Translations under genes and position numbers: made by a program
DNA from: Rhodanobacter denitrificans
GTDB lineage: Bacteria; Pseudomonadota; Gammaproteobacteria; Xanthomonadales; Rhodanobacteraceae
Reading direction: 5' to 3'
NCBI RefSeq assembly: GCF_000230695.2
Contig: NC_020541.1
Coordinates: forward strand, 3,038,001-3,102,000
DNA: 64,000 bases
Notes under the pieces: model-generated
Databases searched by the model: none
What the model was told of the DNA's origin: nothing
What the model saw: the letters and a program-made list of their open reading frames with translations, nothing else
Part shown: piece by piece, positions 35,700-45,065 of the stretch
How the letters are laid out: each line of letters starts with the position of its first letter
How positions within the stretch are numbered: position 1 is the first letter of the stretch

Positions 35700-35766
35700 T
35701 TCCCCATCGGTGAGACGACTGCGGCGGCTCGTGGCCGCCGCAGTCGGATAATGCCATCCAGGCTGC

Positions 35767-36525
35767 TCAGTGGACGTCCTTCCAGTATTCCTTCTTCAGC
35801 AGGGCGGCCAGGAAGGTGAAGAACGCCAGGAACAGCAGCACCCAAACGCCGTAATGATGGCGCTGCAGGGCGGCTGGTTCGGAAGCGTATTCCAGGAAGG
35901 TCGTCAGGTCACGGCTGGCCTGCTGGAACTGCGCCGGAGTCAGCTTGCCCGGCTGAGACAGCACCAGCTTCTCCACCCTGGCGTCCTCGCCCGGCTTCGC
36001 CTCGGTCATCACCGCGCTCTGCAGGCCCTGCAGTTCCCACAGCGGGAACGGCATCGACGCGTTCGGGAACACCGTGTTGTTCCAGCCCACCGGGCGGCTC
36101 GGGTCCAGGTAGAACGAGTTGAGGTAGGCGTAGACCCAGTCGGCTCCCTTCGCGCGCACTTCCAGCGAGAGGTCCGGCGGAGCCTTGCCGAGCCACTTGG
36201 CCGCCGACGCTTCGGGCATGTGCGAAACCACGGTCTCACCGAACTTGGCGCCGGTGAAGTTGAGGTTCTGCATCACGTCCTGCTCGGTCAGCCCGAGGTC
36301 GCCGGCGATCCGCTCGTAACGCATGTACTTCAGCGAATGGCAGCCGATACAGTAGTTGAAGAACAGCTTGGCGCCGCGCTGCAGCGAAGCCTGGTCCTGC
36401 ACATTGGTGCCGGCATGCGGCAGGCCGCCTTCCGCTGCCTGCACCGACACGCTGCCGACGACCAGAGCGAGCGCCAACGCCACCGGGAAGATGTACCGCT
36501 TCATTAGCAGCTGCCGCTTAGTCAT
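35767..36525 (-). CDS. petC: Cytochrome c1 subunit of the bc1 complex PetC
   Basis: Haem c subunit that passes electrons from the Rieske protein to soluble or bound cytochrome c. It has 252 residues, with a signal peptide (IFPVALALALVVGSVSVQA), haem motif FFNYCIGCHSLKYMRYERI, the Met-ligand region in the second half (VFPNASMPFPLW), and one C-terminal membrane helix (WVLLFLAFFTFLAALL) that anchors it. It overlaps petB by eight bases; an ATG seven codons later (36504) is possible. It may feed the haem of the fused NirK. Confidence 0.95.
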   Translation of the reverse strand: MTKRQLLMKRYIFPVALALALVVGSVSVQAAEGGLPHAGTNVQDQASLQRGAKLFFNYCIGCHSLKYMRYERIAGDLGLTEQDVMQNLNFTGAKFGETVVSHMPEASAAKWLGKAPPDLSLEVRAKGADWVYAYLNSFYLDPSRPVGWNNTVFPNASMPFPLWELQGLQSAVMTEAKPGEDARVEKLVLSQPGKLTPAQFQQASRDLTTFLEYASEPAALQRHHYGVWVLLFLAFFTFLAALLKKEYWKDVH

Positions 36526-37819
36526 GCGTCGTCACCCGTTCCGGAACCGGCTTGGTCTTTTCCCAGCCGAAATATGTGTAGGCCCAAAGAAATGCGAAGA
36601 ACCCGAAATAGACCGCCGTCATCACGCGACCGAACAGGTTCTCCCAGAACGTCACGTCGACGTCGCCGAACCAGCTCGGGATCACCTCGGCCGTGATGCC
36701 CGCGCCGACCGCACCCAGCGCAATGAAAGACAGCACGAACAGCCCCAGCGCCACCTTGAAGCCGGTCCCGCGGTAGCGGATCGACTTCACCTTGCCGCGA
36801 TCGAACCAGGGCAGCGCGAACAGCACCGCGATGGCGCCGAACATCGCCAGCACGCCCCACACGGCCGAGCCGAGGAACGACGGGATCATGCGCACGATCG
36901 CGTAGAACGGGGTGAAGTACCAAACCGGCTTGATGTGCGACGGCGTCGCCAGGTTGTTCGCCGGGATGAAGTTGTCGTGCTCCAGGAACCAGCCGCCGAA
37001 GGTCGGCGCGAAGAAGATGATGAACGCGGCGATCAGCAGGAAGAAGCCCACGCCGACCAGGTCCTTCACCGTGTAGTACGGATGGAACGGAATGCCGTCG
37101 GCCGGCTTCAGCGCATCCCAGCGGTTGCCCTTGGGACCCTTCTTGATCTCCACGCCGTCCGGGTTGTTCGAACCCACCTCGTGCAGCGCGGCGATGTGCA
37201 GCACCACCAGCAGCAGCAACACGATCGGCAGCGCGATCACGTGCAGCGCGAAGAAGCGGTTCAGGGTGGCATCGGCCGGCAGGAAGTCGCCCATGATCCA
37301 TTCCACCAGCGAATTGCCGATGTAGGGGATGGTGCCGAACAGCGAGATGATCACCTTGGCGCCCCAGAACGACATGTTGCCCCACGGCAGCACGTAGCCC
37401 ATGAACGCTTCGGCCATCAGCACCAGGAAGATCAGCATGCCGAGCAGCCACACCAGCTCGCGCGGCTTCTTGTACGAGCCGTACATGATGCCGCGGAACA
37501 TGTGCAGGAACACCACCACGAAGAACAGCGAGGCGCCGGTGGAATGCATGTAGCGGATCAGCCAGCCCCACTCCACGTCACGCATGATGTACTCGACCGA
37601 GGCGAAGGCTCCCGCCGCGCTCGGGTTGTAGTTCATGGTGAGGAAGATGCCGGTGACGATCTGGTTTACCAGCACCAGCAGCGCCAGCGAACCGAAGTAG
37701 TACCAGAGGTTGAAGTTCTTCGGCGCGTAGTACTCGGTCATGTGCGCGCGGTACATCGGCATCATGCCCGGTGCGCGCTCGTTGACCCAGTCACCGATGC
37801 TCGTGAATACGTTGGCCAT
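36518..37819 (-). CDS. petB: Cytochrome b subunit of the bc1 complex PetB
   Basis: Quinol-oxidising and quinone-reducing core of complex III. It has 433 residues and eight or nine membrane helices. Haem-ligand histidines lie in YMHSTGASLFFVVVFLHMFRG and FFALHVIALPIVLLLLVVLH; the Qo-site PEWY motif appears as PVWY (IKPVWYFTPFY). The ATG shares one base with the petA stop (TAATG). The open frame continues far upstream in phase but only the 433-residue part is cytochrome b. Confidence 0.96.
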   Translation of the reverse strand: MANVFTSIGDWVNERAPGMMPMYRAHMTEYYAPKNFNLWYYFGSLALLVLVNQIVTGIFLTMNYNPSAAGAFASVEYIMRDVEWGWLIRYMHSTGASLFFVVVFLHMFRGIMYGSYKKPRELVWLLGMLIFLVLMAEAFMGYVLPWGNMSFWGAKVIISLFGTIPYIGNSLVEWIMGDFLPADATLNRFFALHVIALPIVLLLLVVLHIAALHEVGSNNPDGVEIKKGPKGNRWDALKPADGIPFHPYYTVKDLVGVGFFLLIAAFIIFFAPTFGGWFLEHDNFIPANNLATPSHIKPVWYFTPFYAIVRMIPSFLGSAVWGVLAMFGAIAVLFALPWFDRGKVKSIRYRGTGFKVALGLFVLSFIALGAVGAGITAEVIPSWFGDVDVTFWENLFGRVMTAVYFGFFAFLWAYTYFGWEKTKPVPERVTTHD

Positions 37820-38424
37820 TAGCCAGCCTCCTTCGGATCCACGCCAATCTGGATGGTGCTGTCGTCGATGAAATGGTACGGCGGCACCGGCAGGTTCTTC
37901 GGCGCCGGCACGCCGGCGTAGACGCGACCGGCCAGGTCGTAGCGCGACTTGTGGCAGGGGCAGTAGAAGCCGCCCTTCCATTCCGGATCGAACGGCTCGG
38001 GCTTGATCTCCGGCACGAAGTCGGGCACGCAGCCCAGGTGCGTGCAGATGCCGATCACCACCAGCCATTCCGGCTTGATCGAGCGCCCCTCGTTCTGTGC
38101 GTACTTCGGCTGCTGGTCGGCGGAGGCGCCGTCGGACTTGGGGTCCACCAGGCGCGAATCGACCTGCGGCAACGTGGCCAGCTGTGCCTTGGTGCGGTTG
38201 AGCACGAACACCGGCAGGCTGCGCCATGACACGGTCAGCATCTGCCCCGCCTCGATCTTGGCCAGCGACTGGGTGACCGGAGCGCCAGCGGCCTTGGCGC
38301 GCGCGCTGGGTTCCCACGACTTGATGAAGGGCACAGCCGCCGACACGATTCCGATACCACCAACCACCGCGGTGGTTGCTGTCAGGAAGCGGCGGCGGCC
38401 ATGATCGACGACTTCGTTCGCCAT
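37819..38424 (-). CDS. petA: Rieske iron-sulfur subunit of the bc1 complex PetA
   Basis: [2Fe-2S] protein moving electrons from quinol to cytochrome c1. It has 201 residues from the ATG at 38424. A twin-arginine-like N-terminal anchor HGRRRFLTATTAVVGGIG is followed by cluster boxes CTHLGC and CPCHKS and the Pro loop region VPAPKNLPVPPYHF. The GGAGAG ribosome site five bases before 38424 and the family start MANEVVDHGRRRFL favour this codon over the ATG at 38451. First gene of petA-petB-petC, expressed from a good sigma-70 promoter. Confidence 0.95.
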   Translation of the reverse strand: MANEVVDHGRRRFLTATTAVVGGIGIVSAAVPFIKSWEPSARAKAAGAPVTQSLAKIEAGQMLTVSWRSLPVFVLNRTKAQLATLPQVDSRLVDPKSDGASADQQPKYAQNEGRSIKPEWLVVIGICTHLGCVPDFVPEIKPEPFDPEWKGGFYCPCHKSRYDLAGRVYAGVPAPKNLPVPPYHFIDDSTIQIGVDPKEAG

Positions 38425-38486
38425 CAGGCTCTCCGGTACTTGCGATGTCATGCCAGGTGGGGTTTGGGCCCCGCAAAAATCGCGTT

Positions 38487-38515
38487 AGTGTAGCGTCAGG
38501 CCCCGCCCCGTACAA
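38487..38515 (-). promoter_or_regulatory. Sigma-70 promoter of petABC, overlapping a divergent -10
   Basis: Minus strand: -35 TTGTAC (38515-38510), 17-base spacer, -10 TACACT (38492-38487). The start is predicted near 38480, about 56 bases before the petA ATG. On the plus strand TACAAT at 38511-38516 is a good -10 for the protease gene, so the two promoters overlap and may compete. Confidence 0.7.
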
Positions 38516-38584
38516 TAAAGCGCATCGCGGCGAAGTCCAGACGCCGCAACACTCGCCACGACTGCCGGGACCTCTCCTTTCGAC

Positions 38585-39766
38585 ATGAAACATGCCGCCG
38601 GCACGCTCCTCTTCATCGCGCGCTTTGCCATCCTCGGCCTCGCGATGGCCTTCGTGGTCGGCCTGTTCTGGCCAGGCAGTGGCGAGCACCTGCGCGAACG
38701 CTTCGGGCTGGGTGCGGCAGCGCCGACCGCGCCCGCGGCCAGGTCGCCCCATCCAGGCAGCGGGCCGGTCTCCTACGCCGACGCCGTGGCGGCCGCGGCG
38801 CCCTCGGTGGTCAACATCTACGCCAACCGGATCGTCACCGAGCAGGCCGTGCGGATGTACGACAACCCGGTGCTGCAGCAATTGTTCGGCGGCCAGCCCA
38901 CCACCTTCCAGCACCGCGAGCAGACCCTCGGTTCCGGCGTCATCGTCAGCGCCCAGGGCCAGGGCTACGTGCTGACCAACAACCACGTGATCGCGCACGC
39001 CGCCGACATCCAGGTGTTGCTGTACGACGGGCGCATCGCCAAGGCCAGCCTGGTCGGCGCGGACGAGGAATCGGACCTGGCGGTGCTGAAGATCGACGCC
39101 AGCAACCTGCCGGTGATCCACATCGCCGAGCAGCCGCTGCGGCCCGGCGACGTGGTGCTGGCGATCGGCAACCCGCTCGGCCTCAACCAGACCGTCACCA
39201 TGGGCATCGTCAGTGCGATCGGCCGCCAGTTGAACAGCTCCAGCGCCGAGGATTTCATCCAGACCGACGCGGCCATCAACCTGGGCAATTCCGGTGGCGC
39301 GCTGGTCAATGCCGAGGGCGAACTGGTCGGCATCAACACCTTGCTGATCGGCAAGGCCGCCGGTGCCGAAGGCATCGGCTTCGCGATCCCGGTGACCACG
39401 GCCAAGAAGGTGCTGGACCAGATCATCGCCACCGGCCATGTGGTGCGCGGCTGGCTCGGGGCCGACTATGCGTTCGTGCCGGTGGCCGCCAACGGCGGCC
39501 TGCCGGGGGCAGCACGCGGTGCGCTGGTGACCATGGTCTACCCGGGCGGCCCGGCCGCGCTGGCGGGCATTCGCCCGCGCGACATCCTGTTGCGCATCGG
39601 CGCCGACGACATCCTCGACCCGGCCGACCTGCGCCGGCGCGAGGCGGCGCTCAAGCCGGGCAGCACGGTGACCGTCTCCGGGCTGCGCAACGGCACTCCG
39701 TTCCACCTCGACGTCACTCTTGTCCAGCGCCCCGCCATGAGCGCCGGCAGCATGCCGGACGGCTGA
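38585..39766 (+). CDS. DegS-like membrane-anchored HtrA serine protease
   Basis: A 393-residue periplasmic protease held by an N-terminal membrane helix (about 8-29). The trypsin-like domain has the triad H134 (LTNNHVIAHA), D164 (EESDLAVLKI) and S236 (NLGNSGGAL). One PDZ domain follows (about 285-380), whereas DegP/DegQ have two. The single PDZ and anchor match DegS, which cleaves RseA to free sigma-E, or the related AlgW. No rseA or rpoE lies in the window, so the target is inferred. Divergent from petABC. Confidence 0.9.
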   Translation: MKHAAGTLLFIARFAILGLAMAFVVGLFWPGSGEHLRERFGLGAAAPTAPAARSPHPGSGPVSYADAVAAAAPSVVNIYANRIVTEQAVRMYDNPVLQQLFGGQPTTFQHREQTLGSGVIVSAQGQGYVLTNNHVIAHAADIQVLLYDGRIAKASLVGADEESDLAVLKIDASNLPVIHIAEQPLRPGDVVLAIGNPLGLNQTVTMGIVSAIGRQLNSSSAEDFIQTDAAINLGNSGGALVNAEGELVGINTLLIGKAAGAEGIGFAIPVTTAKKVLDQIIATGHVVRGWLGADYAFVPVAANGGLPGAARGALVTMVYPGGPAALAGIRPRDILLRIGADDILDPADLRRREAALKPGSTVTVSGLRNGTPFHLDVTLVQRPAMSAGSMPDG

Positions 39767-39777
39767 CAGCCGACGGC

Positions 39778-40908
39778 TCAGCCCGGCCCGCGCAACGCCA
39801 GCGGCGGATGGATCGCCGCGCCGTAGCGCCGGCGCAAGGTGTCCACCCGTTCCACGTAGACCTGGGTTTCGGCGTACGGCGGCACGCCCTTGTAGCGCTG
39901 CACTGCACCGGGGCCGGCGTTGTAGGCGGCCGCGGCCAGCCGCTCGTTGCCGTCGAAGTCGCGCAGCAGCAGGCCCAGGTAGCGCGCGCCGCCGCGGATG
40001 TTCTGGTCGGAGTCGAACGCGTCCAGCACACCCATGTCGCTGGCCGTGCCCGGCATCAGCTGCATCAGTCCTTGTGCGCCCTTGAGCGACAGCGCGCGCG
40101 GATTGAACGCGCTCTCCGCGTGGATGATCGCGCGCAGGAACGCCTCGTCGACGCCGTACTCGATGCTGGCGGCACGGATGGTGTCGGCGTAGGCGATCAG
40201 GTTCAGCCGTGTCGAATTCCAGTGGATCGGCGAGTGCAGGTCGCAGGCGGCGCAGGTCCTGATGTACTCGACGAAGGTCTTGGTCAGCACGTCGTCTTTC
40301 TGCAGCGGCGGCGAGTGGTCGCCCAGATACATGCTGCCGTCGGCGTGCACCACCTTATAGTAATAGGTGCGCCCGATGGGCCCGTTCGCCGATGCCTCGG
40401 CTTTCCGGGCATCCCATGCCGGCTGCGCCGCAGTGGGCGTTTCCGTTGCCGGAGGAAGCGGCACGCCACCGGTCACCACCGAGCCCCGGACCGCGGCCAG
40501 TGAAGCCCGCTCCTGCGGCTGGGCGTCTAGGCGGCGGGCACGGGTCTCGACCACCGCGCCGCGCACGCCGGCCAGCGAAGCCACCCCCGCTGCTTGCGCC
40601 TGCAACGGGTTGGCCGTGGTCTGCACCGTGCCGGCCACCCGGTTCAGCGCGGCCCGCGGCGGCGCCGCGCGGCGCCGAGGCGCGGGGGCGGCATAGCCGC
40701 CGATCGCCTTGCAGCCGTGGTAGCCGACCTTGCTGGAGCTGTACACCGCCTCGCCGCTGGCGCCGGCGCACTGGTACAACGTGCCCGCCCGTGCTGTCGG
40801 CCACCACAACAGCGCGCAGCCGAACGCGATCCCGCAAAGGATCGAACGTGTTGGGAAGCCCCCGGCAGGCCGATCGGCGCTTCCCCCTTGGCTTGCGACG
40901 CCGAACAT
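39778..40908 (-). CDS. Lytic transglycosylase (SLT domain) with DUF4124-like N-terminus
   Basis: Cleaves peptidoglycan glycan strands in the periplasm. With the ATG at 40908 it has 376 residues. Signal peptide ILCGIAFGCALLWWPTARA, then a DUF4124-type segment (LYQCAGASGEAVYSSSK), an Ala/Arg-rich linker holding two similar units (ASLAGVRGAVV and ASLAAVRGSVV), and a C-terminal SLT domain with catalytic Glu in AIIHAESAFNPRALS, GLMQLMPGTA and AAAYNAGPGAV. The linker units are a short duplication. An ATG eight codons upstream is less likely. It is convergent with the DegS-like gene and stands alone. Confidence 0.87.
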   Translation of the reverse strand: MFGVASQGGSADRPAGGFPTRSILCGIAFGCALLWWPTARAGTLYQCAGASGEAVYSSSKVGYHGCKAIGGYAAPAPRRRAAPPRAALNRVAGTVQTTANPLQAQAAGVASLAGVRGAVVETRARRLDAQPQERASLAAVRGSVVTGGVPLPPATETPTAAQPAWDARKAEASANGPIGRTYYYKVVHADGSMYLGDHSPPLQKDDVLTKTFVEYIRTCAACDLHSPIHWNSTRLNLIAYADTIRAASIEYGVDEAFLRAIIHAESAFNPRALSLKGAQGLMQLMPGTASDMGVLDAFDSDQNIRGGARYLGLLLRDFDGNERLAAAAYNAGPGAVQRYKGVPPYAETQVYVERVDTLRRRYGAAIHPPLALRGPG

Positions 40909-41137
40909 GGGGCGCAGTGTGCCGCCATGCACCCGTCAACGCCAAGTGCGCACGTCTCATTCCATGACCTTTGCCGGGCAGGCACGCCCTCGCGGCCCTG
41001 CCGCTTGGAAACGGCGGGTGGCAGCCGCCCTGCAAAGCCCGCAAGTGCTTGATCTGGCAGGTGCGTCCGCGCGGGGGTAAACTGCGCGGTCAATCGGATG
41101 GCCAGTCCGGCCTCACGCACCACGGTACCCCACGCCC

Positions 41138-42490
41138 ATGAGCGGCAAACTTTTCATCAAGACCCACGGCTGCCAGATGAACGAGTACGACTCGGCCAAG
41201 ATGGCCGACGTGCTGAAGGCCTCGCACGGCCTGGAGCTGACCCAGGACGAGTCCGAGGCGGACGTGATCCTGATCAACACCTGCTCGATCCGAGAGAAGG
41301 CGCAGGAAAAGGTCTTCAGCCAGCTCGGCCGCTGGAAGCAGCACAAGCAGGACGGCAAGCCGGTACTGATCGGCGTCGGTGGCTGCGTGGCCTCGCAGGA
41401 AGGCGCGGCGATCGTCAAGCGCGCGCCCTATGTGGACCTGGTGTTCGGGCCGCAAACCCTGCATCGCCTGCCCCAGCTGATCGAGGCGCAGCGCGCCAGC
41501 GGCTTGCCGCAGGTCGACATCAGCTTCCCCGAGATCGAGAAGTTCGACTGCCTGCCCGAGCCGCGCGCGGAAGGCCCGACCGCCTTCGTCTCGATCATGG
41601 AAGGCTGCTCGAAATACTGCAGCTACTGCGTGGTGCCGTACACCCGCGGCGAGGAAATCAGCCGTCCCTTCGACGACGTGCTGGTGGAAGTGGCCAAGCT
41701 CGCCGCACAGGGCGTGCGCGAGGTGAACCTGCTCGGCCAGAACGTCAACGCGTACCGCGGCCCGACCTTTGATGGCGGCATCGCCGACCTCGCCGTGCTG
41801 ATCCACGCGATCGCGCAGATCGACGGCATCGGCCGCATCCGCTTCACCACCTCGCATCCGCTGGAGTTCTCCGACTCGCTGATCGAGGCCTACGCCAACG
41901 TGCCGCAACTGGCGAACTACCTGCACCTGCCGGTGCAGGCCGGCTCCGACCGCATCCTCGGCGCGATGAAGCGCGGCTACACCGTGCTGGAGTTCAAGCA
42001 GAAGATCCGCAAGCTGCGCGCGGTGCGGCCGGACATCTGCGTGTCCACCGACATCATCGTGGGCTTCCCCGGCGAGACCGACGAGGATTTCGCCAAGACC
42101 ATGAAGCTGGTCGACGACGTCGGCTTCGACCAGAGCTTTTCCTTCATCTTCTCCTCGCGCCCCGGCACGCCGGCGGCCAAGCTCGCCGACGACACCCCGA
42201 TGGCGGTGAAGCACGAACGCCTCGCGCGCCTGCAGGCCGCGATCAACGCGAACGCGAGGAAGATCAACGAGGCGATGGTCGGTTCCGTGCAGCGCGTGCT
42301 GGTGGAAAAGCCCAGCACGCGCAATCCGGACGAACTCAGCGGCCGCACCGAGAACATGCGCTACGTGAACTTCGCCGGCCACCCGCGCCTGATCGGCCAG
42401 TTCGTCGACGTGGTGATCACCGATGCGATGAGCAACTCGCTGCGTGGCCGTGTGAAGCGGGCCGACGAACCGGCCGCGCTCGCTTCATGA
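41138..42490 (+). CDS. miaB: tRNA-2-methylthio-N6-dimethylallyladenosine synthase MiaB
   Basis: Radical-SAM methylthiotransferase acting on A37 of tRNAs reading UNN codons. It has 450 residues. The auxiliary-cluster cysteines are C12 ([11 protein letters not shown]), C49 (NTCSIR) and C83 (GGCVAS); the radical-SAM triplet is C157, C161 and C164 ([18 protein letters not shown]). A TRAM domain closes the protein ([21 protein letters not shown]). Its stop overlaps the following GNAT start. Confidence 0.97.
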   Translation: MSGKLFIKTHGCQMNEYDSAKMADVLKASHGLELTQDESEADVILINTCSIREKAQEKVFSQLGRWKQHKQDGKPVLIGVGGCVASQEGAAIVKRAPYVDLVFGPQTLHRLPQLIEAQRASGLPQVDISFPEIEKFDCLPEPRAEGPTAFVSIMEGCSKYCSYCVVPYTRGEEISRPFDDVLVEVAKLAAQGVREVNLLGQNVNAYRGPTFDGGIADLAVLIHAIAQIDGIGRIRFTTSHPLEFSDSLIEAYANVPQLANYLHLPVQAGSDRILGAMKRGYTVLEFKQKIRKLRAVRPDICVSTDIIVGFPGETDEDFAKTMKLVDDVGFDQSFSFIFSSRPGTPAAKLADDTPMAVKHERLARLQAAINANARKINEAMVGSVQRVLVEKPSTRNPDELSGRTENMRYVNFAGHPRLIGQFVDVVITDAMSNSLRGRVKRADEPAALAS

Positions 42491-42981
42491 GGGCTGGGCT
42501 GGTGCTGCGGGAGATCGGTGCGGACGAGTTCGCGCGGGTGTGGCCGTTTTTTCTGCCGATCGTCGCGGCCGGCGACACCTACGTCTACCCGCTCGAGCTG
42601 GGCCTCGAGCAAGCCCGTGCCATGTGGACCACGCCACCGGCACGCTGCTTCGTGGCCGAGCGCGATGACCAGGTGCTTGGCTGCTACCGGCTGGCGCCGA
42701 ACTTTCCCGGGCTCGGTGATCACGTGGCCAACGGCAGCTACATGGTGGCGCCCGAGGCGCGCGGCCAGGGCATTGCCTCGGCCATGTGCGAGCACTCGCT
42801 GGAACAGGCGCGCCAGACCGGCTTCACCGCGATGCAGTTCAACTGCGTGGTGGCCAGCAACACCATCGCGGTTCGCCTGTGGCAGCGCCACGGCTTCCGC
42901 ATCGTGGGCACCGTGCCCGGCGGGTTTCGCCACGCACGACTCGGCCCCACCGACCTCTACGTGATGCACCGCACGCTGTGA
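42487..42981 (+). CDS. GNAT family N-acetyltransferase
   Basis: A 164-residue acetyl-CoA-dependent transferase. The acetyl-CoA loop reads [20 protein letters not shown] (Q/R-x-x-G-x-G/A), with the beta-bulge segment [20 protein letters not shown] typical of GNATs acting on small molecules or amines. The substrate is not predictable. The ATG overlaps the miaB stop (ATGA), so it is translated with miaB; a link to tRNA modification is possible but unproven. Confidence 0.87.
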   Translation: MRAGLVLREIGADEFARVWPFFLPIVAAGDTYVYPLELGLEQARAMWTTPPARCFVAERDDQVLGCYRLAPNFPGLGDHVANGSYMVAPEARGQGIASAMCEHSLEQARQTGFTAMQFNCVVASNTIAVRLWQRHGFRIVGTVPGGFRHARLGPTDLYVMHRTL

Positions 42982-43008
42982 CCGGGTGGCCGCACGCGGC
43001 ATGACGGC

Positions 43009-44118
43009 TCAATCCAGCCGTTTGCGGAAGCGCAGGATCGCCAGCGCCATCATCACCAGGACGAACGCCGCCAGCGCCAGTACGTCGCCCCACATTTCCC
43101 CCAGCCCCGCGCCGCGCAGCATCACGCCGCGGATCAGGCGCAGGAAATGGGTCAACGGCAACACCTCGGCCAGCCACTGCACCAGCTTCGGCATGCCGGC
43201 AAACGGGAACATGAAACCCGACAGCAGGATCGACGGCAGGAACACGAAGAAGGTCATCTGCATGGCCTGGAACTGCGACTGCGCGCGGGTGGAGATCAGC
43301 AGGCCGAGCGCGAGGTTGGCCAGGATCAGCAGGCCGGAGGCCAGGTAGACATCGAGCACGCTGCCGCGGATCGGCACCTCGAACAACCACGTCCCAAGCG
43401 CCAGGATCACGCTGGTCTGCACCAGGCCGATCGCGACATACGGCAGCACCTTGCCGACCATCAGCTCGGCGCTGGTCAGCGGCGTGGCGATCAGCAGCTC
43501 CATGTTGCCGCGCTCGCGTTCGCGCACGACCGCGATGGCGGTGAACAGCACCATCGTCATGGTCAGGATCACGCCGATCAGGCCAGGCACGATGTTGACC
43601 GCGGAGCGCCGCTGCGGATTGTAGAAGCCGACCACGCTGATCCGCCCGTCGACCGGCGTGCTGGTCAGCGGCGCGCGCGTGTCGGGCACGGCGCTGTCGA
43701 TCGGCACCTGCATCAATTGCGCGGCGGCGCCCTGCACTGCCGTGTCGCTGCCGTCGACCAGGATCTGCGCCACGGCGCGTCCGTCGCTGCGGCGGCGCTC
43801 GAAATCCGCCGGCAGCACGATGCCGATGCTGATCCGGCCGCGCCGGATCATCGCCATCAACTCCTGCGGCGTATCCGCCCTGGCCACCGGCGCCACCACG
43901 CCGGTGGCCAGCATGTCCAGCACCAGTGCGCGCGAACCGGCGCTGTTGGCCTGGTCGACGATGCCGGCGTCGAGCCCGCGCAGGTTGGTGTTGATCGCAT
44001 AGCCGAACAGCACCAGCTGGATCACCGGAATGCCCACGATCATCGCCAGCGTGATGCGGTCGCGGCGCAGCTGGCGCAGCTCCTTGACCACGATCGCCCA
44101 CAGCCGGCGCCAGTTCAT
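43009..44118 (-). CDS. ABC-2 type export permease, YhhJ/YbhR-like
   Basis: A 369-residue membrane subunit of an ABC exporter: one N-terminal helix (TLAMIVGIPVIQLVLFGYA), a large periplasmic loop to about 180, then five C-terminal helices including LIGVILTMTMVLFTAIAVV and the conserved RERERGNMELLIATPL. The overlap with the ATPase gene (ATGA) and the HlyD and TetR genes ahead of it match the ybhGFSR layout, although only one permease is present here, so a homodimer is expected. Substrate unknown; drug or cation export is known for the E. coli relative. Confidence 0.9.
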   Translation of the reverse strand: MNWRRLWAIVVKELRQLRRDRITLAMIVGIPVIQLVLFGYAINTNLRGLDAGIVDQANSAGSRALVLDMLATGVVAPVARADTPQELMAMIRRGRISIGIVLPADFERRRSDGRAVAQILVDGSDTAVQGAAAQLMQVPIDSAVPDTRAPLTSTPVDGRISVVGFYNPQRRSAVNIVPGLIGVILTMTMVLFTAIAVVRERERGNMELLIATPLTSAELMVGKVLPYVAIGLVQTSVILALGTWLFEVPIRGSVLDVYLASGLLILANLALGLLISTRAQSQFQAMQMTFFVFLPSILLSGFMFPFAGMPKLVQWLAEVLPLTHFLRLIRGVMLRGAGLGEMWGDVLALAAFVLVMMALAILRFRKRLD

Positions 44119-45065
44119 GCGGCGCGCTCCTCGCCGCCGCCCCTGTGCGTGGCGGCGACGAACACGTCTTCGAGATTCGGCGGTGCCGCCGCCAGTCCGG
44201 CTTCCTGCCCGGCCGCAGCCAACGCCTTGTCCATGTCCGGCGTCGCGCCATCAGCGCCGATCAGCACGCGCAAGGTATTGCCGACCTGGGCCACGCCGAG
44301 CACGCCCGGCACATCGGCCAGCGCGCGCTGGGCGGCGCGCGGGTTGCCCGTCTCGACGAGGAAGGTGCGTCCCTCCAGTTGCGCGGTCAGCTCATGCGGC
44401 GTGCCGTCGGCAACCAGCACGCCCCGATCGAGGATCGCCAGCCGGTGACAACGCTCCGCCTCGTCCATCAGGTGGGTCGAGACCAGCAGGGTGGTGCCGA
44501 TGTCGGCCAGTTCAAAAAGCTTCTCCCAGAAATCGCGGCGCGATTCCGGATCGACCGCGCTGGTCGGCTCGTCCAGTAACAGCAATTCCGGCTCGTGGAT
44601 CACCGCGCCGGCCAGCGCGAGGCGCTGCTTCTGGCCGCCACTCAGGGTGCCGGCCAGCTGTTTCTGCCGATCGCCGAAGTGGTATTGCCCGATCAGCTCG
44701 TCGATGCGGCGCCTCGTCTTCGCCTTCGGCACGCCCTGGATCGCGGCCAGGAACTCCAGGTTCTCGCGCACGCCGAGGTCCTCGAACAGCGAGAAATTCT
44801 GCGTCATGTAGCCGATGTGCGGACGCAGCGCGTCGGCCTGCGCCGGGACGCGCAGGCCGAGCACCTCGATCTCGCCCTCGCTCGGCGTCAACAGGCCGCA
44901 CAGCATGCGGATCGTGGTCGACTTGCCCGAGCCGTTCGGGCCGAGGAAGCCGTAGACGCGTCTGGCCGGCACTTCGAGATCGACATGATCGACCGCCACC
45001 AGCTTGCCGAAGCGCCGGGTCAGGCCGCGCGCGCGGATCGCCACGCCGTCGGCATCGGCGCTCAT
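44115..45065 (-). CDS. ABC exporter ATP-binding subunit
   Basis: A 316-residue single-domain ATPase: Walker A GPNGSGKST (42-50), Q-loop TQNFSLFEDLG, signature LSGGQKQRLALAG, Walker B LLLLDEPTSAVD and switch His in STHLMDEAERC. The C-terminal 80 residues resemble the accessory domain of DrrA/YbhF-type exporters. E. coli YbhF has two such ATPase domains, whereas this one has one. Overlaps hlyD upstream and the permease downstream by four bases each. Confidence 0.94.
   Translation of the reverse strand: MSADADGVAIRARGLTRRFGKLVAVDHVDLEVPARRVYGFLGPNGSGKSTTIRMLCGLLTPSEGEIEVLGLRVPAQADALRPHIGYMTQNFSLFEDLGVRENLEFLAAIQGVPKAKTRRRIDELIGQYHFGDRQKQLAGTLSGGQKQRLALAGAVIHEPELLLLDEPTSAVDPESRRDFWEKLFELADIGTTLLVSTHLMDEAERCHRLAILDRGVLVADGTPHELTAQLEGRTFLVETGNPRAAQRALADVPGVLGVAQVGNTLRVLIGADGATPDMDKALAAAGQEAGLAAAPPNLEDVFVAATHRGGGEERAA

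Noticed and set aside
36518..39706. A 1062-codon minus-strand open frame ending in cytochrome b
   Set aside because: The part upstream of 37819 runs antisense or out of phase through petA and the DegS-like gene, both of which have clear conserved proteins.
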